Shown: positions 23,636 to 30,106, numbered from the stretch's first letter. The stretch is DNA of 32,599 nt from a virus (IMGVR_UViG_3300032820_000062:1-32599); one strand, 5' to 3'. The notes: a model not told the origin generated them from the letters alone. A program made the numbers and translations.

Positions 23636-23671
23636 GGGCGCGCGGCTCTGGTAGGTCGCGCGTCCGTTTTT
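23636..23671 (+). terminator. Terminator of the plus-strand replication operon
   Basis: GGGCGCGCG (23636-23644) pairs with CGCGCGTCC (23657-23665) over 9 bp with one G-U, around a 12-nt loop, followed by GTTTTT. A further perfect 7-bp hairpin (CGCCGGC-GTGTT-GCCGGCG) begins near 23561. It faces the minus-strand terminator at 23679. Confidence 0.8.
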
Positions 23672-23678
23672 GTGAGCG

Positions 23679-23718
23679 CATAAAAAAAGACGCCGACCCC
23701 GAAGGGCCGGCGATCTTT
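23679..23718 (-). terminator. Minus-strand terminator, copy 1 of a 40-bp repeat
   Basis: On the minus strand, CGCCGGCCC-TTCG-GGGTCGGCG (one mismatch) is followed by TCTTTTTTT. It ends the minus-strand gene at 23736-24056. The same 40 bp recur at 24068-24107 with a single difference. Confidence 0.85.
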
Positions 23719-23735
23719 TAGTGTAACCATCCGAA

Positions 23736-24056
23736 TTACAGGCCGCAGGATTCGAGCGTGGTGATAACATCGGCCACGTCCGTGTCGCCGTTATCGTTCC
23801 AGCATTCGATTGATTCACCTGAGCAAGTGAACATCAACGATTTGCTGCCCAAGCGACGGCGTAACCTGTCGCGCCACAGCTTCACAAGGTCGGCCCGTTG
23901 ATTCGCGCAAAACTGAATCGCACCGGCTACGCAAACGCTGCGGCAATTCGGCGAAAAGATTTTGCACGGGTTGCCGTCTGCGTCAGCCGCGAACAATCCT
24001 TGCAGCCATCGACGCTGTCCGGTTTTGTACAATTCGCTCGGTTTTAATGTTTCCAT
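23736..24056 (-). CDS. DUF6197-like protein
   Basis: A 106-residue protein on the minus strand; the ATG at 24056 follows GAAAGGAC. It reads LKPSELYKTGQRRWLQGLFAADADGNPC, SVCVAGAIQFC and ESIECWNDNGDTDVADVITTLESCG. The pattern W-x-QG...C..GA......WND......V...L is that of the small DUF6197 family found in phages and plasmids, whose function is unknown. It is the last of three minus-strand genes and is enclosed by two copies of the same terminator. Confidence 0.6.
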   Translation of the reverse strand: METLKPSELYKTGQRRWLQGLFAADADGNPCKIFSPNCRSVCVAGAIQFCANQRADLVKLWRDRLRRRLGSKSLMFTCSGESIECWNDNGDTDVADVITTLESCGL

Positions 24057-24067
24057 GTTCGTCCTTT

Positions 24068-24107
24068 CATAAAAAAAGACGCCGACCCCGAAGGGCCGGC
24101 AATCTTT
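24068..24107 (-). terminator. Minus-strand terminator, copy 2
   Basis: Almost identical (39 of 40 bases) to 23679-23718. On the minus strand it follows the DUF932 gene, and its T-run runs directly into the ribosome site of the next gene (ATG 24056). Confidence 0.85.
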
Positions 24108-24127
24108 ATATAGGTGAAACGCCACGG

Positions 24128-25219
24128 CTAGTTGACCGCAGCAGAACAAATAGACTCCACCTCGTGAACGGTGTCCGACCATTCACCGCCGCCGGCGAAC
24201 TTGTCGACGGCGACTTCGAACGCGCGGGTCTTGATGTCAGCGCCCGTTCCGAACAGCGCCTGATTAGTTCGGGCGCTGTCGGTAGAACTCGGCTGGCGTG
24301 CATAATCAACGTAGCCGGTGACCGCGTTCCAGGCACCGAAGGCCGTCCCCTGCCGCGTGGGCAGGTCATGGCCTGGGCCGTTCCGCGATTCATCAAGGAC
24401 TCCGTTCCACTGGTTGATCCAATAGCCGGTAGGCTGCCCGGTCGCTTTCCACTTGTCCAGCGTGGCGCGACTTGGTGGCATCGCTGCCACGGCCAGACGC
24501 CAGACATCAGCGCGGGAAACCTTCACTTTCGCCAAGTCCCGCGCGACCTGTTCGTGCGACCGGATCGCACGGTCGGCAACATCCAACGCGGCAGAAATCT
24601 GGCCGAGTTGCGACTTCGTGTTGCCCTTGTGATTGATGCTGAACGACACCTGATCGTCAACATCGGCATCGAAACCGCGACGGGCCAGCGCGTACGTGTT
24701 GCCGCAGACGACGTAAACACTGCTGAACCCGCCCTGAAAGGCGGCGGTGGTATCGAACGAATTCGTCAGCAGCAACGTATTCAATCCGCGGTCATGCTGG
24801 TCAACGCTGAATTCACCGATGATGCCCTGAACCCAGCTTTTTTCACCGTTACCCAGAACGCCGGCCGTTATGATTCCGGCGATGTCACCGGAATCGATGA
24901 ACGGCCGCAGAAGTTCAAGCATCTGTTCGTTTTGAATAATTTCATAACGTTCAGACGCAGAGCCCAGCGGTTGCAGGGTATCCGTTCGAACAATTTGGAC
25001 GCCCCTGCCAGCGTGTACGGTTTCGTTTCCGTCGTCATCCGTGACGATGAACCCGCTCGGGAACTGTTCCGCGCGGAAATCCAGGCCGGCCAAGGCCTTC
25101 GCCGATTCGATGTCCATCAACTCATCGGAGCGTTGCCCGGTTCCGTGCCAGACAGGCACCCGGCCCCAAGCGGCCATCCTATAACGTCCATCAGCAAACT
25201 GATTCAAATTGGCTGCCAT
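24128..25219 (-). CDS. DUF932 / TIGR03299-like phage-plasmid protein
   Basis: A 363-residue protein; the ATG is preceded by GAAAGGG. Characteristic DUF932 pieces are present: VPVWHGTGQRSDELMDIESAKALAGLDF, RTDTLQPLGSASERYEIIQNEQMLELLRPFIDSG, LLLTNSFDTTAAFQGGFSSVYVVCGNTYALA and FSINHKGN. The family is widespread in phages, plasmids and mobile islands; its biochemical role is not established. It lies between two small genes on the minus strand, downstream of the structured RNA region, so it may depend on the RNA promoters. Confidence 0.88.
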   Translation of the reverse strand: MAANLNQFADGRYRMAAWGRVPVWHGTGQRSDELMDIESAKALAGLDFRAEQFPSGFIVTDDDGNETVHAGRGVQIVRTDTLQPLGSASERYEIIQNEQMLELLRPFIDSGDIAGIITAGVLGNGEKSWVQGIIGEFSVDQHDRGLNTLLLTNSFDTTAAFQGGFSSVYVVCGNTYALARRGFDADVDDQVSFSINHKGNTKSQLGQISAALDVADRAIRSHEQVARDLAKVKVSRADVWRLAVAAMPPSRATLDKWKATGQPTGYWINQWNGVLDESRNGPGHDLPTRQGTAFGAWNAVTGYVDYARQPSSTDSARTNQALFGTGADIKTRAFEVAVDKFAGGGEWSDTVHEVESICSAAVN

Positions 25220-25286
25220 GATTTTGCCCTTTCGTTAAAAGCTCCGAAACATTTATGCGCCCGCAGAAAAAGCGAACGCAACAAAC

Positions 25287-25538
25287 TCAAACGCTGTCGC
25301 GATCTTCCGCGCGATCTAATACGCTCCGCACGCCGTCCGATCCGACGTAAACTGAAAGCGCGTTCTTCAGATGTGAGCGAACAATCGAAATCGAACCAAC
25401 GTCCGACAATAGGATCGGCTCGTGTTCGCTGCGATCAATGGTCGTTCGGTTTAGAATCTGATACCGGATTTCGTCGATCAGCGCCGCGCAGTCGCGGAGC
25501 CCAACAAAATAGCTTTCTTCTGCTTTCGTTAGCTTCAT
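25287..25538 (-). CDS. Small protein, unknown function
   Basis: An 83-residue protein from the ATG at 25538, with GAAAGGAAG upstream. It is acidic/helical (MKLTKAEESYFVGLRDCAALIDEIRYQILNR...SIVRSHLKNALSVYVG). No family is recognised. It is the first protein gene after the long structured RNA, with its ribosome site only about 10 nt beyond the last RNA hairpin, so the RNA may be its 5' untranslated region or be processed away from it. Confidence 0.6.
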   Translation of the reverse strand: MKLTKAEESYFVGLRDCAALIDEIRYQILNRTTIDRSEHEPILLSDVGSISIVRSHLKNALSVYVGSDGVRSVLDRAEDRDSV

Positions 25539-25555
25539 GGTCTTCCTTTCTATAT

Positions 25556-26561
25556 GCCCGCGGCCAATTCCGCGGGCGGGTCGAGACAGCGCCCGATAGG
25601 GGCGGGTCGAAGGGCCACTTGCAGCTTCCGGTAAGCCTTCCGTTCGATTCGGATCAGTGATATGTTGCATCTATCTTCAGATGGGTCCAACCGTTTCCGC
25701 GAATTCTAGGACCGACTTGCCATTGCGAGCGGTGCCTTGTCCGGGCCGCCCCTATCAGACGCTGTCGTTTTTATGTGGTGCCGAATCGCAAGCCGCTTTC
25801 CGAGCTTACGACTCTGGTAGCTCTTCACCTTCAGGCCCGAAGGCCGTACTAACTCGACTACCCTAGCCCGCTGCGTCACGTCACGGACCTGGCTACAGTT
25901 GTCGGCCATTGCTGGCCGGTACTTTGTAGACCTGCTGGCTACCCGGTCTTTGCGTTGCCCGTCTACCCTGCCCTTTATCCCGTCGCCGGGAAGGCATGGC
26001 TGACCGGTCTACGAATCGGGGCTTACTAAGCCAGCCGATCAGTAAACCGCCCACTTGCTAGGGGTTGTTTTAACGTCGATAGGTGCTGCGCCGATCATCG
26101 TCCGCTCGTATCATCACCGTAGTAAACGGCTCCGAAGCGGCCCGCGATTCGGCACCACATTGTCTTGAGCGCCGAAAGCCACCGGCTATACGTTCCAGGT
26201 CTGATTTGTCCCGATAACGAAAAGCGGTCGAAGTTTCGCCTTTCGTGCAGCCGTTAGTCTGCGACGCCCCAGCGACAGGTAGCTATCACAGGTCGCCGGC
26301 TTTCGCCGTTGTCCTATGACTGGGAAATCGGAGGAACCTGTCAAGTTTTAGATTCAAATCAGATCGTCTTAGCTCCGACAAAAGCCGGTGCCTTTCGACG
26401 CTCAAGTTTTTTATTTCCTGACCCGCACAAAGTTCTTCGGGCCCCTTGGCTTGACCGGCTTCATTCAGCCGCCCACGCGCTTCGTCGCGTTGTTGTCCGC
26501 GTCGTCCGTGTTATTCAGTTTTAAAAGACCGTTTGGGTTTTGTTTCTTTCCCAACCTCACT
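25556..26561 (-). ncRNA. Long structured non-coding RNA (~1 kb)
   Basis: On the minus strand from the start predicted by the promoter at 26568-26596. There is no credible protein gene on either strand. Elements in RNA order: a ~150-nt leader shared with the short RNA; a 5' domain with GNRA hairpin CGGC-GAAA-GCCG (26308-26297); a 26-bp helix, fully paired with two G-U (26160-26135 with 25798-25773), enclosing many hairpins such as GTAGACC/GGTCTAC, GGCTT-AGT-AAGCC and GGCC-UUCG-GGCC; a 3' domain closed by a 21-bp helix (25766-25746 with 25605-25585); and a final perfect 8-bp hairpin (25577-25556). The 3' domain recurs in the short RNA with compensatory base changes. Size and phage context recall GOLLD/ROOL-type giant RNAs; family membership is not established. 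Confidence 0.85.
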
Positions 26562-26567
26562 ATACAT

Positions 26568-26596
26568 ATTATACAACATTTAAGATCGTTTGTCAA
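26568..26596 (-). promoter_or_regulatory. Consensus sigma70 promoter of the long ncRNA
   Basis: Reading the minus strand: TTGACA (26596-26591), 17-nt spacer, TATAAT (26573-26568). Both boxes and the spacing are perfect. The predicted start is near 26561, inside the repeated leader. Confidence 0.92.
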
Positions 26597-26649
26597 GTAG
26601 AATCTGGTTGGAATCACGATATTTTTAACACGATGTAGAATATAAAGTG

Positions 26650-27021
26650 ACGCTTTCTGGCGCCGTATATCCGCACGGCCCGAAGAACTTTGTGCGAGTC
26701 GACAACGCCCCGGCGGAGCGGGTTCGATAGGGCGGCTTATCCGCGTGGTGTGAGCCTTCCGTTTGATTCGGATCAGTTGAGCCCAACCGTTTCCGCGAAT
26801 TCTAGGACCGACTGACCAGCGGTAGCGGCCGCCTTGGGCGACCCGCCCCGCCGGGACGTTGTCTTTGGTTTATTTCCTGACCCGCACAGAGTTCTTCGGG
26901 CCCCTTGGCTTGACCGGCTTCATTCAGCCGCCCACGCGCTTCGTCGCGTTGTTGTCCGCGTCGTCCGTGTTATTCAGTTTTAAAAGACCGTTTTGGTTTT
27001 TGTTTCTTTCCCAACTTCACT
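26650..27021 (-). ncRNA. Short structured non-coding RNA (~0.37 kb), paralogue of the long one
   Basis: Minus strand, from the promoter at 27028-27056. It has the same leader as the long RNA but goes directly into the 3' domain. Its closing helix has 23 pairs (26863-26841 with 26723-26701) and differs in sequence from the long copy while keeping pairing. The inner blocks CGGTCCTAGAATTCGCGG... (26783-26813) and the 25-nt block at 26753-26777 are almost identical to the long copy, and a hairpin present in the long copy between them is absent. A 3' tail (26700-26677) is complementary to the leader over 24 nt and would close the molecule. The 3' end is approximate; no T-run is seen. Confidence 0.8.
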
Positions 27022-27027
27022 ATACAT

Positions 27028-27056
27028 ATTATACAACATTTAAGATCGTTTGTCAA
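27028..27056 (-). promoter_or_regulatory. Consensus sigma70 promoter of the short ncRNA
   Basis: Minus strand TTGACA (27056-27051), 17-nt spacer, TATAAT (27033-27028), identical to the promoter of the long RNA. Start near 27021. It diverges from the plus-strand promoter at 27229. Confidence 0.92.
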
Positions 27057-27228
27057 GTAGAATCTGACCAGATTCGTAATAAATACAATCTAAAGTTGCA
27101 CTGGAATGGGGTGGGGCGATTCCTGCCCCTTGGCGCATCGGCCCCGTCTATCCGGCCAACCTGGAATAGAACGGCACCCAGACGCGAGCTATGCGGCCCA
27201 GGTTCGACCGTGAACGATCCGGCCGCGG

Positions 27229-27257
27229 TTGATTCGGTCCATGCTGCTTCGTATAAT
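27229..27257 (+). promoter_or_regulatory. Promoter for a leaderless regulator mRNA
   Basis: TTGATT (27229-27234), 17-nt spacer, TATAAT (27252-27257). The ATG at 27264 is exactly 6 nt after the -10, so transcription should begin at or next to the start codon and no Shine-Dalgarno is present. Confidence 0.75.
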
Positions 27258-27263
27258 GCAGCC

Positions 27264-27515
27264 ATGAAGACAGAAGCAACAGCGACAGCGACAGAGCCAC
27301 CGACGCCAGCCGTAGCTCCGCGCGGTAGACCTGCCGGCAGAATCCATACCGCCAGGATGGATCTACGGTTACCGGTTGAACTCAAGCGCGCCGTGATCGT
27401 CATCGCCGAATCTGTCGGACTGCGCGAAGCGGATGTGGTACGCGAAGCGCTGCGCCACGCGGTTTGTGACGATGACGAACGCGAACGCCTGATTGCTCGA
27501 TTGCTCGACGATTAA
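27264..27515 (+). CDS. Ribbon-helix-helix DNA-binding regulator
   Basis: An 83-residue protein. The frame is open far upstream through the RNA repeat, but the ATG at 27264 fits the promoter and starts a sensible protein. Residues 1-31 are a flexible T/A/P-rich and basic arm (GRPAGRIHTAR); 32-37 MDLRLP is the ribbon strand, 38-52 and 54-67 the two helices (VELKRAVIVIAESVG, READVVREALRHAV) of an RHH/CopG-like domain; the tail is acidic. It likely represses a promoter nearby, either its own or the divergent RNA promoters about 170 bp away. Its own mRNA appears leaderless, as with lambda CI. Confidence 0.75.
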   Translation: MKTEATATATEPPTPAVAPRGRPAGRIHTARMDLRLPVELKRAVIVIAESVGLREADVVREALRHAVCDDDERERLIARLLDD

Positions 27516-27537
27516 ACGTACAACGCGGGCCGGTCAT

Positions 27538-27566
27538 TTGTCGTTCTTCCGTTCGTGTCATACAAT
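27538..27566 (+). promoter_or_regulatory. Promoter for a second leaderless mRNA
   Basis: TTGTCG (27538-27543), 17-nt spacer, TACAAT (27561-27566), with the ATG at 27573 again 6 nt after the -10. The geometry equals that of the promoter at 27229. Confidence 0.6.
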
Positions 27567-27572
27567 TGTAAC

Positions 27573-27866
27573 ATGGCGAGCACGTCCAGAGCGCTGCCGG
27601 TTCCGACCGAACCGTGGGATACCGAAACGAAAATTTCTCATCCCATGTTCGACGGGGAATTGTCGCCGCATTTCCACATGACAACCAGAATCAAAGGCTT
27701 GAGAATCGTTCAGGGTAGTGAACGGGTTGACCCGCTGTTTAGCGTCGTCGGGGGTGCCCCAATAGAAATCGAAGACCTTCGTGATCATGTTGTCATGACT
27801 AGCGCGGAATACGCGCGACTTCTGACCGCGGCAGGCGAACAACCCGCAGGTTCTATCGTTGGCTGA
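27573..27866 (+). CDS. Unknown 97-residue protein
   Basis: Starts at ATG 27573, placed by the promoter and by its lack of a ribosome site. Sequence: a Pro-rich N-terminus (MASTSRALPVPTEPWD), HPMFDGELSPHFHMTTRIKGLRIVQG, then IEDLRDHVVMTSAEYARLLTAAG. No domain is recognised. The regulated promoter and the place between the regulator and a beta-helix gene suggest an accessory or control role, but nothing more can be said. The stop overlaps the next start by 8 nt. Confidence 0.55.
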   Translation: MASTSRALPVPTEPWDTETKISHPMFDGELSPHFHMTTRIKGLRIVQGSERVDPLFSVVGGAPIEIEDLRDHVVMTSAEYARLLTAAGEQPAGSIVG

Positions 27867-28959
27867 TCCTTCAGACATTTTCGGCGGCGGGACCGGGACA
27901 GCGTTTGGGTACACTGTTCGATATGCTTCTGCGGTCGTTGCTGCCGGGGGAAACGGGACGACAAACTCGGTTACAGGCGGTGACGGAAATCGAGCCTGGA
28001 CAGCGGTTGAAGCGGCAGCGCAGGCGAGCGTGGGCCAAGTGGTTTTCTTCATGGATGACGGAGATTATACGCTCAGCGCGGCGTTATCTCCGTCCAACTC
28101 AGGCACCACAGCCAATTATATCGTCTGGGCAGGAATCGACAATCCGCACGGATCGAACAGCAACGGTGGTCAGCCAAAATTTGATCAGTCAGGCGGGGCC
28201 TATCTGGTTGGGAATTCGTCGGTTGATTACTGGTGGATTGAAAATTTTGAGTTTGCCAATCCTGCAGGATCTAGCTGTTTCCAACACGACGACTATAACA
28301 GGATGCACAATTGTTACCTGCACGGCTCGAACCAAACTAATCTCGTGGGCAGCATTCGCAACACCTATACGCATTGTCGGTCAGACGGTGCGAATTGGCG
28401 CGGGTTCGGCTATAATACTGGCTGCTGCGCGTATTCCTGCACGGCGACCGGTAACGGGCTCGAAGGTTTCAACATCACGTCGACGGAAAACTGGGTCGTC
28501 AACTCCATTTCGCACAACAACGGATCGCACGGGATCGAGTTCAATGGATATCAGGCCCACGTGCTCAATTGCACGGTGGACGGAAACGGGGGCAGCGGTG
28601 TGTTTCAGGATGCTGGTAGTGATTCTCTGGTCGTGGTTCGAAGCATAATAACAAACAACAGCGCTTATGGAATCAGGACCGATTCCTCGTCGTCTATTGT
28701 TATGAGCCTGGACAATCATTTCCATAATAACACAAGCGGGAATCTCGAGGGAACTGTGCCGAATGGGGGGCAGACAACAGGCGACCCGCTGTTCATGGAC
28801 TACGCCGGCGACGATTTCCGCCTGACTCCAGGCAGCCCAGCATCTAATCTGCAAATGGGGTCGCCGTTCGTCGCTGATTCGTGGGGGTCCAAGGGTGCGA
28901 TTCAAACGCGGCGCCCGATGCTGGTTCACTCGGGAACGCTGGCCGGGCTCAGAGGGTAA
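27859..28959 (+). CDS. Right-handed parallel beta-helix protein
   Basis: A 366-residue protein starting at TTG 27859. Repeated NC/NH-containing turns (MHNCYLHGSNQTNL, AYSCTATGNGLEGFNITSTENWVVNSISHNNGSHGIEFNGYQAHVLNCTVDGNGGSGVF, VVVRSIITNNSAYGI) are the rungs of a pectate-lyase-like beta-helix, ending with the usual DPLFMDYAGDDFRLTPGSPASN closure. The N-terminal ~60 residues may be an attachment part. Likely a tailspike or depolymerase-type virion protein, although it is encoded far from the tail module. Catalytic residues cannot be assigned. Confidence 0.75.
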   Translation: MADPSDIFGGGTGTAFGYTVRYASAVVAAGGNGTTNSVTGGDGNRAWTAVEAAAQASVGQVVFFMDDGDYTLSAALSPSNSGTTANYIVWAGIDNPHGSNSNGGQPKFDQSGGAYLVGNSSVDYWWIENFEFANPAGSSCFQHDDYNRMHNCYLHGSNQTNLVGSIRNTYTHCRSDGANWRGFGYNTGCCAYSCTATGNGLEGFNITSTENWVVNSISHNNGSHGIEFNGYQAHVLNCTVDGNGGSGVFQDAGSDSLVVVRSIITNNSAYGIRTDSSSSIVMSLDNHFHNNTSGNLEGTVPNGGQTTGDPLFMDYAGDDFRLTPGSPASNLQMGSPFVADSWGSKGAIQTRRPMLVHSGTLAGLRG

Positions 28960-28962
28960 CCT

Positions 28963-29496
28963 ATGCGGCAATTAGACAAGGCTTCAACGGGGAAGATCCT
29001 TTATTTCTTCGCACAAGATACTTCATCTGCAACCGGGGGTGGTCTGACCGGTCTGGCGTTTAATTCGTCCGGCCTGACGTGCTATTTCACACGGACCCAA
29101 GGGTCCGCGACAGCCGTTACGCTCGTAACCCAAACCGTGACGGGTTCGTGGTCTTCAGGTGGATTCGTGGAAGTGGACGCAACGAATCAGCCGGGACTTT
29201 ACCGGTTCGATCCGCCAGATGCCGGGCTGGCAACCGGTGCCGATTTCGTGTTTTTCTATTTTAAGGGCGCTACCAACCTGGCGCCCGTCATGGTCCCGAT
29301 TGAATTGATGGATATCAATGTGAGTGACAGAACCTACAATGAAGAGCTGTCAATTGAAATCGCCAAGCTACTTGACTGGAATGGAAGAATTGAGCCCGGA
29401 GAAGTTCAACAGGTTTCTGTTAATAATGTTGCCATTGCAATTGGGTACGCAGCCGAAGAAATCAGGAGCAGAGTCCAAGCGCTCGACCCTGAATAG
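28963..29496 (+). CDS. Probable virion-associated beta-domain protein
   Basis: A 177-residue protein 3 nt after the beta-helix gene. It reads TGKILYFFAQDTSSATGGGLTGLAFNSSGLTCYFTRTQGSATAV, then VEVDATNQPGLYRFDPPDAGLATGADFVFFYFKGATNLAPVMVPIEL, a compact beta-sandwich-like domain seen in phage tail and fibre clusters, and a C-terminal helix. With the preceding gene it forms an adsorption-type pair. The exact role is inferred. Confidence 0.55.
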   Translation: MRQLDKASTGKILYFFAQDTSSATGGGLTGLAFNSSGLTCYFTRTQGSATAVTLVTQTVTGSWSSGGFVEVDATNQPGLYRFDPPDAGLATGADFVFFYFKGATNLAPVMVPIELMDINVSDRTYNEELSIEIAKLLDWNGRIEPGEVQQVSVNNVAIAIGYAAEEIRSRVQALDPE

Positions 29497-29498
29497 AT

Positions 29499-29759
29499 AT
29501 GCCAGAGCAGCAGGAAACTGTGAAGCATTATTGCGTAAACCATCGCGAAGTCTTGGCGTTCGCTATGATGGAAAAGATCAGAAGCGGACAGAACGATTCA
29601 TACATGTACGTCCCTGTCTGTTGGGCTTGCTGGTGTGATTCTGAATTGAGTTCAATGCGTAAGTCAAAAAGCCAGAGGAAGAAGTGGTGCATGTGGATCA
29701 TCCAGTCGCTGCCCACTGATCAGGAAGGGGTTGACTATGGAGACGGAAATCCTTGGTGA
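29499..29759 (+). CDS. Small Cys/Trp-rich protein, unknown
   Basis: An 86-residue product starting 2 nt after the preceding stop, without a clear ribosome site. It contains HYCVNHREVL, VPVCWACWCDSE and KKWCMWIIQSL; the Cys/His spacing could bind zinc. It overlaps the next gene by 23 nt. The codon use looks ordinary, but I recognise no family and the start is not certain. Confidence 0.45.
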   Translation: MPEQQETVKHYCVNHREVLAFAMMEKIRSGQNDSYMYVPVCWACWCDSELSSMRKSKSQRKKWCMWIIQSLPTDQEGVDYGDGNPW

Positions 29760-29949
29760 CTCGCTGGCCGTGCTTCGAAAAGAGATGGCCCGAGTAAGGC
29801 GTGAACGCGACGAGATGGTGAAAGCGATGCGGAAGATCCGGGACAACAGCTTTCATTATTGGAACACTGAAGGCGTTTGCTACAAGGAGTGTGCGGTCTG
29901 CATTGCAGTCGATGCCTTGAAGGAATTCGAATTGTATGAGCAACGCTAA
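29737..29949 (+). CDS. Small coiled-coil protein with CxxxCxxC
   Basis: A 70-residue protein from ATG 29737, with a strong AGGAAGGGG (29722-29730) 6 nt upstream. Residues ~5-37 are a charged coiled-coil (LAVLRKEMARVRRERDEMVKAMRKIRD); then GVCYKECAVCIAVDAL gives a compact Cys cluster. The last bases overlap the following membrane gene. Function unknown. Confidence 0.55.
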   Translation: METEILGDSLAVLRKEMARVRRERDEMVKAMRKIRDNSFHYWNTEGVCYKECAVCIAVDALKEFELYEQR

Positions 29950-30106
29950 ACGCGATATGTACTTAGAATCGTTGGCACGCCGGAAGACCTGGGCCTATCG
30001 GTTCGGGCTGGTCTTGATCGGTGCCGTGCTGGGCGTGGCCGTGGCCGCTGCCGCCGGGAACCTTTGCCAAGACATCGGACGCTGGGTTGTCAACGTATTG
30101 AAATAG
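29936..30106 (+). CDS. 56-residue single-pass membrane protein
   Basis: From the ATG at 29936, overlapping the end of the coiled-coil gene. MSNAKRDMYLESLARRKTW, then the membrane segment RFGLVLIGAVLGVAVAAAA and a short tail ending DIGRWVVNVLK. Continuous reading without stop, the coupled start and the clear topology support a real gene. Function unknown. Confidence 0.5.
   Translation: MSNAKRDMYLESLARRKTWAYRFGLVLIGAVLGVAVAAAAGNLCQDIGRWVVNVLK

Larger units (their letters stand above)
26410..27066. repeat. ~198-bp direct repeat carrying promoter and RNA leader
   Basis: Copies at 26410-26606 and 26869-27066 differ at only a few positions, including small shifts in a G/T run that alter the length by one base. 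Both contain the promoter and the 5' leader. Outside the copies, identity falls at once, so a duplication followed by selection on the promoter-leader unit, or recent gene conversion, is implied. Confidence 0.92.

Noticed and set aside
24047-25660. 537-codon open frame on the plus strand
   Set aside because: It lies antisense to the well-supported DUF932 gene and its neighbours, has an implausible Arg/Pro-rich composition and no recognisable domain; it is a shadow of the minus-strand coding.
26410-26560. Possible tiny leader peptides in the ncRNA leader (a GTG frame, and an ATG frame of 17 codons)
   Set aside because: The first frame is broken by a 1-nt length difference between the two leader copies, and neither frame has a convincing Shine-Dalgarno; structural RNA explains the conservation better, although the 17-codon frame is kept in both copies.
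26309-26600. Plus-strand short frames in the structured RNA region, and similar ones at 26859-27263
   Set aside because: The frames translate the repeat and RNA stems; the one that reaches 27515 is only an upstream extension of the ribbon-helix-helix gene. No ribosome sites.
25556-27056. tRNA cluster, tmRNA, RNase P or group I/II intron as the identity of the structured region
   Set aside because: No cloverleaf, no tmRNA or RNase P core motif and no split gene across the region that splicing would restore were seen; the duplicated architecture does not fit these classes.
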